DNA of 64,000 bases from Lewinellaceae bacterium (GTDB lineage: Bacteria > Bacteroidota > Bacteroidia > Chitinophagales > Saprospiraceae): contig JACJYO010000008.1 of the NCBI GenBank assembly GCA_020636075.1, forward strand, positions 124,001-188,000, in the 5' to 3' direction. Each line of letters opens with the position of its first letter. The stretch's first letter is position 1. Positions 30,685 through 37,834 of this stretch are shown in pieces. Both the position numbers and the translations under genes were made by a program. The notes under the pieces are model-generated. The model had not been told where the DNA came from. It saw only the letters and a list, made by a program, of their open reading frames with translations, and did no database searches.

Positions 30685-32754
30685 ATGAAATTCTTCCTCT
30701 ATTTGCTGGCCGGGGTGCTGGCAACCGCTTTTTATCCAACCTCAAACCAGACTATTTTAACCGGAAAAATTACCGATGACCAAGGCGAAGTATTGATCGG
30801 TGCCACCGTAAAAGTTACGAAAGGGACGGATTTTGTTCGCGGCACAATTACCGATTACAACGGTGAGTATCGCGTTGAACTCGACCCCGGCACCTACGAC
30901 ATTGAAGTATCCTACACCGGCTATGAAGTAAAAAAAATTACCGGTACGCTGGTCATCGCCAATACGATCAACCGACTCGACTGCAGCCTTTATCCAGGAG
31001 CAGTGTTGGAGGAGGTGGTCGTCAAGGCGTACAAAGTGCCGCTCATACAGCAAGATAATACAATGAGTGGCCAAACGATCACTACCCAACAAATCAGCAA
31101 CATGCCAACCCGCAGTGTAAACGCCATCGCAGCCAAAACTGCCGGTTCAACCTCTGTCGATGGCGGTGCTGTTCATGTTAAAGGTTCTCGCTCAAAGGCT
31201 ACAAATTATTACGTCGATGGGATTCGTGTGTCGGGCACACCGCCACCAGTTCAGGATGCTGAAAAATCCGGCAAAAAAGACCGGAAGATGCACCGCGATA
31301 CTACCCAGCCACCGTCAGATTTTAGCGCCGAAGCCTACAATACGATCTATGAAAATCCATTTCTGGAGGCGCAGGCCAATGCGGTGTCCACGTTCTCAAT
31401 CGATGTGGATGCGGCCTCCTACAGCAATGCGCGCCGATTTTTACAGCATGGGCAGTTGCCTCCGGCCGATGCCGTGCGCATCGAGGAGTTTGTCAACTAT
31501 TTCGATTACGCTTACCCTGCGCCCACCGGCAAGGATCCCTTTTCCGTAAATACTGAACTGGCCGAATGTCCCTGGAATACCAATCACCGTCTGCTGCTGA
31601 TTGGTCTGCAGGGTCGCCAAATCGAAACCGGCCAGTTGCCGGCCAGCAATTTTGTTTTCCTGATTGATGTGTCCGGGAGTATGAATGCCCCAAACAAACT
31701 TCCGTTGGTGCAGGAATCACTCAAAATGCTCACCGATCAGATGCGTCCGCACGACCGGGTGGCTATTGTGGTGTATGCCGGAGCCGCCGGATTGGTGCTA
31801 CCTTCTACACCGGGCAGTGATAAACCGGCGATCAAAGCCGCCATTGAACGGCTTTCTGCCGGGGGAAGCACAGCCGGGGCGGCTGGTATTCAGCTGGCCT
31901 ACGATGTGGCCCGTAAAAATCTGGTGCGCGGTGGCAACAACCGCGTGGTTTTGTGCACCGACGGCGACTTCAACGTCGGCCTCAGCAACGAATCGGAGCT
32001 GGTCAAACTCATCGAAACAGAGCGCGAAAGCGGGGTGTTCCTCACCGTGCTCGGCTACGGGACCGGCAATTACCAGGACGGCAAAATGCAGCAACTCGCC
32101 GACAAGGGAAACGGTAACCATGCCTACATCGATCAAGTAAGCGAAGCCAAAAAAGTATTGATCAGTGAATTTGGCGGCACCATGTTCGCTATTGCCAAAG
32201 ACGTTAAAATCCAGATCGAGTTCAACCCCAACCGGGTGGCCGGCTACCGCCTGATTGGTTATGAAAACCGCTTGCTCGCCCGGGAAGATTTTGACGACGA
32301 CACCAAAGATGCCGGCGAGCTCGGCGCCGGCCACCGCGTAACGGCGCTTTATGAAATCGTGCCCGCGGGGCGCCCGCTACCTGCCGGTGTGAAAAACGGG
32401 GAAATGCGCTACCAGGAAACCAAGCCTACGGCTGCCGCCAAATCAGATGAACTGCTCACACTCAAACTGCGGTACAAACAGCCCAAAGTGGGGGCATCGA
32501 GCAGCCTGATTCAGACTACCGTTGCGGACAAACTGACGGCAACGCCGAGCAATAATTTTCAGATGGCGGCTTCCGTGGCTGAATTTGGCTTGCTGCTGCG
32601 CAACTCGGCGTACAAAGGCACCGCTACCTACGAACGCTGCCTGGCGCGGGCACAAAAAGCGGCAAAAACGGATCCTAGTGGTTATCGAAAGGAACTGTGC
32701 GAGCTGATTGAAAAAGCGCGTTTGCTGGCTGCTACGGAGACTGCGCGGAAGTAG
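30685..32754 (+). CDS. von Willebrand factor A protein with carboxypeptidase-regulatory and plug-like N-terminus (YfbK-type)
   Basis: This 689-residue secreted protein has a signal peptide, a carboxypeptidase-D regulatory-like beta domain (about 25-105: GKITDDQGEVLIGATV ... GTYDIEVSYTGY) and a short TonB-plug-like segment (about 110-180: TTQQISNMPTRSVNAIAA ... HVKGSRSKATNYYVDGIRV). The YfbK-type core follows, with the NTFSIDVD-like motif STFSIDVDAASY and a vWA domain whose MIDAS is DVSGSMN (about 329-335), then a DUF3520-type C-terminus. The first two modules are those found at the N-terminus of SusC receptors, here without the barrel. It probably mediates metal-dependent protein binding at the envelope. 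Confidence 0.85.
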   Translation: MKFFLYLLAGVLATAFYPTSNQTILTGKITDDQGEVLIGATVKVTKGTDFVRGTITDYNGEYRVELDPGTYDIEVSYTGYEVKKITGTLVIANTINRLDCSLYPGAVLEEVVVKAYKVPLIQQDNTMSGQTITTQQISNMPTRSVNAIAAKTAGSTSVDGGAVHVKGSRSKATNYYVDGIRVSGTPPPVQDAEKSGKKDRKMHRDTTQPPSDFSAEAYNTIYENPFLEAQANAVSTFSIDVDAASYSNARRFLQHGQLPPADAVRIEEFVNYFDYAYPAPTGKDPFSVNTELAECPWNTNHRLLLIGLQGRQIETGQLPASNFVFLIDVSGSMNAPNKLPLVQESLKMLTDQMRPHDRVAIVVYAGAAGLVLPSTPGSDKPAIKAAIERLSAGGSTAGAAGIQLAYDVARKNLVRGGNNRVVLCTDGDFNVGLSNESELVKLIETERESGVFLTVLGYGTGNYQDGKMQQLADKGNGNHAYIDQVSEAKKVLISEFGGTMFAIAKDVKIQIEFNPNRVAGYRLIGYENRLLAREDFDDDTKDAGELGAGHRVTALYEIVPAGRPLPAGVKNGEMRYQETKPTAAAKSDELLTLKLRYKQPKVGASSSLIQTTVADKLTATPSNNFQMAASVAEFGLLLRNSAYKGTATYERCLARAQKAAKTDPSGYRKELCELIEKARLLAATETARK

Positions 32755-32764
32755 GAGCACTACT

Positions 32765-32797
32765 ACTCGTCCTACGACTTCAAGTCGTAGGACGAGT
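32765..32797. repeat. 33-bp palindrome at a convergent gene end
   Basis: ACTCGTCCTACGACTT and AAGTCGTAGGACGAGT are exact complements around a single C. It lies between the convergent stops at 32754 and 32810 and probably forms the 3' hairpin of both transcripts. Confidence 0.7.
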
Positions 32798-32809
32798 GCA
32801 CTTTTGGCC

Positions 32810-33718
32810 TTAAATTTTTACAAATCGCCCCACCAGCCGTTGCCCCGATTCCAGTTCAATTGAAATCAAATACAGGCCTGGCGCTAACCCGGAAATATCC
32901 AGCTGGCTTGGCAGCCCTGTATGGGTTTGCATGATTTGCCCCCGGGCGCTGTACACCACCGTGCGGTGGGCTTGTACCGACGAGGTTTCCAGGCTGAGGA
33001 AAAGTTGGTCGGTTGCCGGGTTGGGCTGGAGTACAAGCTCAGGCAATGGTTGTGGGGTGTCGGTATCGACCAGTTGGCAGTTATAGCCATAAGGAGACCA
33101 AGCGCCGGCATCCGTCTGAACACAGACAAATTTTACATCAAATCCATCAACAGGACTATAGCAAAATCCCCAATTGTTGAGGAAAAAATAGCTACAATCA
33201 GGTGCGCCGTTGATAAATGGATTGCCAACCATGCCGATACCTTCCAGGATGTCGAAACTCCAATTGCTTGGATCGCCGTTTTCATACAGGAATGTTGCGC
33301 GTTGCCGTTGGAGGGTGAGTGGCCCGGCTTGTACGGCTTGCACGGAATCAATTCGGTAGTAAAATTGCGACTCGTCACTCGGCACCAGTACCGTTTCACC
33401 AGGCGCCAGGTTGAAGTCGTACAGCTTTACAAATGTGTTTGACACCGGCTCGTAAACGAACACGCGATTGGACTTGGCGTATGCATACTGAGTGCTGGCC
33501 ACAAAGTTGAATTGCATACCGGCCGCACTAATTTTTTTACAATCCTGGCCATTAATAATTGTATCGGCAGTTACCTCCAGGTTAAAGTAGTCCGCTACGC
33601 CAAAAAAGCCGCTGACCTCATAGGTCACTACGGTGTTGTTGGAAAACCAGGCTTGTGCAGGAAGTTGGCTGGCAAATACTGCCAGTGAGAAAAGGGTTGA
33701 AAGGGAAATACGTTTCAT
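32810..33718 (-). CDS. Secreted protein with T9SS type A sorting domain (paralogue 1)
   Basis: This 302-residue protein has a signal peptide ending LPAQ, a beta-rich middle region of about 190 residues (YFNLEVTADTIINGQDCKK, then DFNLAPGETVLVPSD) and a C-terminal sorting domain (LQPNPATDQLFLSLE ... GLAPGLYLISIELESG). It should leave the cell by type IX secretion. The downstream-coding neighbour at 33775 is a paralogue with the same layout. A 184-base stretch coding for the sorting domain is almost identical in the two. The ligand or enzyme function is unknown. Confidence 0.85.
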   Translation of the reverse strand: MKRISLSTLFSLAVFASQLPAQAWFSNNTVVTYEVSGFFGVADYFNLEVTADTIINGQDCKKISAAGMQFNFVASTQYAYAKSNRVFVYEPVSNTFVKLYDFNLAPGETVLVPSDESQFYYRIDSVQAVQAGPLTLQRQRATFLYENGDPSNWSFDILEGIGMVGNPFINGAPDCSYFFLNNWGFCYSPVDGFDVKFVCVQTDAGAWSPYGYNCQLVDTDTPQPLPELVLQPNPATDQLFLSLETSSVQAHRTVVYSARGQIMQTHTGLPSQLDISGLAPGLYLISIELESGQRLVGRFVKI

Positions 33719-33733
33719 ATGAGTGAGTTTTTT

Positions 33734-33751
33734 GGCTGGTTATAAAACCAG
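33734..33751. repeat. Short hairpin between the T9SS paralogues
   Basis: GCTGGTT and AACCAGC form a perfect stem with a four-base loop between the two tandem minus-strand genes. It has no T-tract. Confidence 0.4.
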
Positions 33752-33774
33752 CGTTTAGTTACAAATGTCACGCT

Positions 33775-34686
33775 TCAAATTTTTACAAACCGCCGAACCA
33801 GCCGCTGCCCCGATTCCAATTCAATCAAAACCCAATGCAAGCCTGATGCTAACCCGGAAATATCCAGCTGGCTTGGCAGCCCTGTATGGGTTTGCATGAT
33901 TTGCCCTCGGGCGCTGTACACCACCGTGCGGTGGGCTTGTACGGACGAGGTTTCCAGGCTGAGTGAAAGTTGGTCGGTTGCCGGGTTGGGCTGGAGTACA
34001 AGCTCAGGCAATGGTTGTGGGGTGTCGGTATCAACAAGCAGGCAGTCGAGTCCATAAGGCGAGTACGTGCCGGTGGCATTGCTGCGAAAACAAATAAAGC
34101 GGATATCAAACCCATCGGCGGCGGCTTGGCACAACGGAGCATCATCGACGAAAAAATAACTGCAGTAGGGCATGGTGCCATTTGCGCTATTACTGATCAT
34201 GCCAATCGTTTCCAGGATTTCAAATTGCCAATTGGTCGGCGTTCCATCCGGGTCCAGATAAGTGGCCAGTTGGCGTTGCAGGGATAGCGGACCAATTTGA
34301 ACAACATCAACCGAGTCGATACGGTATTTGAATATACTAAAATAAGTGGGAACGGTCAGGATTTCGCCGGCACTGAGGTTGAAATCGTATAGCAAAACAA
34401 ACGAATCGGCTTGCGCCTGGTAGGCAAAAACCTGATTGTTTTCAGCATAGGCATATCGGTCGGGCAAGATGGTAAATGGAAGCCCGGTCAGGACTAATTT
34501 TTTACAAGCCTGGCTGTGGATAATGGTATCTTTCTCTACCTGCAGGTTGAAATAGTCATTGATCCCGGCAAACCCGCCAAATACATTGAATGTCCAGATT
34601 TGATCGGGGGCGAACCAGTTTTGGGCTTTCAGGAAAGTAGGTATAGCTGTCAGGCAAAAGAAAATCAGGAGAAAACATTGTTTCAT
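33775..34686 (-). CDS. Secreted protein with T9SS type A sorting domain (paralogue 2)
   Basis: This 303-residue tandem paralogue of the 32810 gene has a signal peptide ending LKAQ and a middle domain with the same motif order (YFNLQVEKDTIIHSQACKK; LLYDFNLSAGEILTVP; YRIDSVDVVQIGPLSLQRQ), followed by the same sorting domain. The N-terminal two thirds have clearly diverged from paralogue 1, whereas a 184-base segment at the 3' end differs at only four positions. A -7 box lies upstream at 34712-34719. Confidence 0.85.
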   Translation of the reverse strand: MKQCFLLIFFCLTAIPTFLKAQNWFAPDQIWTFNVFGGFAGINDYFNLQVEKDTIIHSQACKKLVLTGLPFTILPDRYAYAENNQVFAYQAQADSFVLLYDFNLSAGEILTVPTYFSIFKYRIDSVDVVQIGPLSLQRQLATYLDPDGTPTNWQFEILETIGMISNSANGTMPYCSYFFVDDAPLCQAAADGFDIRFICFRSNATGTYSPYGLDCLLVDTDTPQPLPELVLQPNPATDQLSLSLETSSVQAHRTVVYSARGQIMQTHTGLPSQLDISGLASGLHWVLIELESGQRLVRRFVKI

Positions 34687-34711
34687 AATGCTCCAGGTTT
34701 AGGGTTGATGT

Positions 34712-34719
34712 CAAATATA
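34712..34719 (-). promoter_or_regulatory. -7 box (TATATTTG) for the T9SS pair
   Basis: On the minus strand TATATTTG matches TAnnTTTG 26 bases before the ATG at 34686. It probably starts a transcript covering both paralogues. Confidence 0.5.
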
Positions 34720-34806
34720 AGTTAGTTAAGGGAAGTCAGGCGGTTATTCCCTGTTTTTAAAGGATAGACTCTTTTAACCTGAAATACGTTGGGTGCGGAG
34801 CAACAT

Positions 34807-34847
34807 AAAAACAGCGGGCGCCCCGAAATCAATCGGGGCGCCCGCTG
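34807..34847 (-). terminator. Strong terminator of the small ORF at 34871
   Basis: CAGCGGGCGCCCCGA pairs perfectly with TCGGGGCGCCCGCTG (15 base pairs, six-base loop). On the minus strand it is followed by TTTTTATG. The nearest upstream minus-strand frame is the 29-codon ORF ending at 34871. Confidence 0.75.
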
Positions 34848-34870
34848 CGTCGTTTGCAAGTCCTACCTGC

Positions 34871-34960
34871 TCAGGCGGCTGCCTGTGTTTTCATGGTTGC
34901 AAGTTTGCGCACAAGGTAAATGGCAGCCAGCAGCAGGGTGTAGGAGAGGGTTGCGGTCAT
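34871..34960 (-). CDS. Possible small membrane protein (29 aa)
   Basis: A 29-codon frame starts with ATG at 34960 and ends in TGA at 34871. It encodes a hydrophobic segment (LSYTLLLAAIYLV) followed by a basic and then Ala-rich tail (RKLATMKTQAAA), the profile of a single-pass small membrane protein with a positive-inside cytoplasmic end. A 15-bp terminator with T-tract lies 23 bases after its stop and has no other gene to serve, which is the main support. It has no recognisable family. It could instead be a non-coding RNA. Confidence 0.45.
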   Translation of the reverse strand: MTATLSYTLLLAAIYLVRKLATMKTQAAA

Positions 34961-35474
34961 GGTGTGAAAGTGATTGGTTTGATTAGTGATGGTAATTTTA
35001 CTTGGTTAGGCTGGTTTTTTTGGACGTGTTGAAATCGGTTTTGGTTGCAGACTCATGGTTAGATCGTTCGTAGAACGAGGCGCCTGAAAAAAACGCTGCC
35101 CGCGTTGCGATTTTTTTTTGAAAAAAAATTCAGCAGGTATTTTCGTTCGGCTCCAAGACAACGATGTTCCGGGATTCCCCTATGCACCCCATGACTCAAA
35201 AATTATTGGATGCAAAAAGAAAGCCTCCGTTTCCTAAAATAGTTGGTAAAATTTTTCCGCCATCGGGCAAAGCGACCTACATTAACGCTTCGATGCAGAA
35301 TTGTTCACCAAACAACATTTTGTTATGTCTTCTGCCCGTTTACACTGTACGGTAGCCGGCGGATAGCAGTGATCGGTAGATGTCTCGCTCCTTAATATAC
35401 GAGGCATTTCACCCGCCACCACCTGCTCACCACCGTCTACCGTTATCCGTTCACCAAACTCAGTTCATTGGCCT
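34961..35474. other. Long intergenic region before the EF-G-like gene
   Basis: About 510 bases contain no convincing gene. They hold a T9/A8 hairpin (about 35109-35131), a CGTTC-GTA-GAACG hairpin near 35065 and a widely spaced CGGTAGA/TCTACCG pair (about 35369 and 35440). The long leader may regulate the EF-G-like gene, but no known motif was recognised. Confidence 0.4.
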
Positions 35475-37610
35475 ATGGCAGCCTATACCACCAAAAATAT
35501 CCGGAACGTCGTCCTGGTTGGACACTCCGGATGCGGTAAAACCACTTTTGCCGAAGCGATGCTTTACGAAGCACAAGCCATCACCCGCCGCGGAACAATC
35601 GAAGATGGCAACACGCAGAGCGATTACACAGCGCTCGAACAACAACGCGGCCATTCTCTCTTCGCCAGCCTGCTGCACTGCTCCTGGAAAGACACTAAAA
35701 TCAATATCATCGACACACCCGGACTCGACGATTTCGTCGGCGAGGTAGTTACCGCACTTAAGGTAGCCGATACCGCCGTGGTGATGCTCAATGCCCGGAG
35801 CGGAGTGGAGGTAGGTACCGAACTGATTTGGGAGTATATCGATCAATACGAAACTCCTGCGCTTTTTGTGATCAATCACCTCGACCATGAAAAGGCTGAT
35901 TTTGAAAAAACACTCGAGCAAACCAAAAATCGGTTTGGCTCCCGGGTGTTGCCCATGCAGTTCCCGGTTAATCAGGGTACCGGCTTCAATGCCATTGTGG
36001 ATGCCCTGCGCATGACCATGTACGTATTTCCAGCCGGCGGTGGTAAGCCGGAAAAAAAGGACATCCCGGCCGAGCACAAAGCCCGAGCCGATGAAATGCA
36101 TAATGCCCTGGTAGAAGCCGCCGCCGAGAACGACGAAGCGCTCATGGAAAAATATTTTGAGGATGGCACGCTCGACGAGGAAGATTTGGCCAAAGGCCTG
36201 TCGATCGGTCTGGCACACCACCAGTTTTTTCCGGTATTCTGCGCTTCTTCGCTCAACGATATGGGTTCAGGCCGCGTGATGGGCTTTATTCACGATATCT
36301 GCCCCAGCCCGGCCGACCGGCCTGCTGCCGACCTCGAAGGTGGTGGTTCCAAGCCCTGCGATCCCAATGGGCGGCCCTGCGTTTTTATTTTCAAAACAGC
36401 ACACGAAGCCAAGGTGGGCAACGTATCCTACTTCAAGGTGTACTCAGGTGTGTTAAAAACAGGTGATGAACTTACCAATGCAACCAACAGTACCCTGGAG
36501 CGCTTTTCCGCCTTGTTTGAAAGCGAAGGGAAAAACCGGGAGCAGGTAGATGCCCTGTATGCAGGCGATATCGGCTGCACGGTCAAACTCAAAAACTCAC
36601 ATACCAATCAGACGCTCAATCCGAAGGGCGCCAATGTGAAAATCGAGCCGATCCATTTCCCAACGCCGCGCATCCGTATGGCCGTGGTGCCACCCAGCAA
36701 ATCCGAAGTGGAAAAAATGGCCAATGCCCTGCACTCCATACAAGAGGAAGATCCAACGCTGCTGGTCGAACAAAGCATGGAACTCCGGCAAACTATCGTG
36801 CAAGGACAGGGGCAGATGCACCTCGAAATCGTGCGTACCAAAGCCGAGCAGAATTTCGGCGTTCAAATCGACTACGAGGAGCCGCGCATTCCCTATCGGG
36901 AAACCATAACCAAAATGGCCAATCATATGTACCGCCACAAGAAGCAGTCGGGTGGTGCCGGCCAGTTTGCCGAGGTGCACATGCGCATCGAACCATACTA
37001 CGAGGATATGCCGCCACCCGATGGGCTGAATGCCCGAAATATCGAGGTGGAAACCCTGAAATGGGGCGGCAAATTCTCCTTCGTATGGGCCATCGTTGGC
37101 GGGGTGATCGACGCCCGTTTTACCAATGCCATCAAAAAGGGCATAATGGCCAAAATGGAAGAGGGGCCGCTTACCGGCTCGTATTGCCGCGATATTCGCG
37201 TCAGCATTTATGACGGTAAGATGCACCCGGTCGACTCCAATGATATGGCGTTCCAGATCGCTGCAACGATGGCTTTCAAAGAGGCGTTCCCGACATCTGC
37301 ACCACAGCTGCTCGAGCCGATCTACGATGTGGAAATTATGGTTGATTCGGAGTTTATGGGCAACGTTATGGGTGACCTGCAAACCCGCCGTGCCATCATC
37401 ATGGGTATGGACTCCGAAGGGCACTACCAGGTGATCAAGGCGAAGGTGCCACTCAAGGAACTGCACCAATACTCGTCCACGCTGCGCTCGCTCACACAAG
37501 GAAAGGCCAAGTTTAATATTGCCTATGCCGAATATGCACCGGTGCCGGGCGATATCCAAGCCAAGCTGATCGCCGATTATGCGGCGCATGCAGCCGAAGA
37601 AGAGCATTGA
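35475..37610 (+). CDS. Elongation factor G-like GTPase (EF-G paralogue)
   Basis: This 711-residue translation-factor GTPase has all five EF-G domains: the G domain (about 8-275) with P-loop GHSGCGKTT (16-24) and DTPG (80-83), domain II (about 300-385), and III-V with the EF-G-type RETI segment and GNVMGDLQTRRAIIMGM. The guanine-specificity motif NKxD is replaced by NHLD (134-137), and the switch I region is unlike canonical EF-G. This suggests an EF-G-like subfamily with altered nucleotide handling or a ribosome-rescue role rather than the main translocase. No str-operon neighbours are present. A terminator follows. Confidence 0.88.
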   Translation: MAAYTTKNIRNVVLVGHSGCGKTTFAEAMLYEAQAITRRGTIEDGNTQSDYTALEQQRGHSLFASLLHCSWKDTKINIIDTPGLDDFVGEVVTALKVADTAVVMLNARSGVEVGTELIWEYIDQYETPALFVINHLDHEKADFEKTLEQTKNRFGSRVLPMQFPVNQGTGFNAIVDALRMTMYVFPAGGGKPEKKDIPAEHKARADEMHNALVEAAAENDEALMEKYFEDGTLDEEDLAKGLSIGLAHHQFFPVFCASSLNDMGSGRVMGFIHDICPSPADRPAADLEGGGSKPCDPNGRPCVFIFKTAHEAKVGNVSYFKVYSGVLKTGDELTNATNSTLERFSALFESEGKNREQVDALYAGDIGCTVKLKNSHTNQTLNPKGANVKIEPIHFPTPRIRMAVVPPSKSEVEKMANALHSIQEEDPTLLVEQSMELRQTIVQGQGQMHLEIVRTKAEQNFGVQIDYEEPRIPYRETITKMANHMYRHKKQSGGAGQFAEVHMRIEPYYEDMPPPDGLNARNIEVETLKWGGKFSFVWAIVGGVIDARFTNAIKKGIMAKMEEGPLTGSYCRDIRVSIYDGKMHPVDSNDMAFQIAATMAFKEAFPTSAPQLLEPIYDVEIMVDSEFMGNVMGDLQTRRAIIMGMDSEGHYQVIKAKVPLKELHQYSSTLRSLTQGKAKFNIAYAEYAPVPGDIQAKLIADYAAHAAEEEH

Positions 37611-37633
37611 TCTTTTTTGTGACGGCTATTTTG

Positions 37634-37670
37634 AAAACCGGCTTCTTTGTTTTGAGGAGCCGGTTTTTTT
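37634..37670 (+). terminator. Terminator of the EF-G-like gene
   Basis: AAAACCGGCT and AGCCGGTTTT form a perfect 10-base stem running into seven T residues, 24 bases after the stop codon. Confidence 0.8.
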
Positions 37671-37757
37671 ATTGTTATGATTCAACCGCTACTGTGGTTT
37701 GTAAAAACGGGTATCCAGATTACATATACTAGTGGAGAGTGGTTTGACACCTTGCAT

Positions 37758-37789
37758 ATTGTCGGCGTGACTCGAGTCACGCCGACAAT
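37758..37789. repeat. Perfect 32-bp palindrome
   Basis: ATTGTCGGCGTGACTC is followed immediately by its exact reverse complement. It lies between the convergent EF-G-like and S9 peptidase genes. A related but broken copy (CGGCGTGACTCCAAGCCGTG) occurs at about 40142, just upstream of the same peptidase gene. Confidence 0.7.
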
Positions 37790-37834
37790 CGCCTATAGGT
37801 AGCCCGGGGAATAATAGTACCCAAAAAATCCCCC

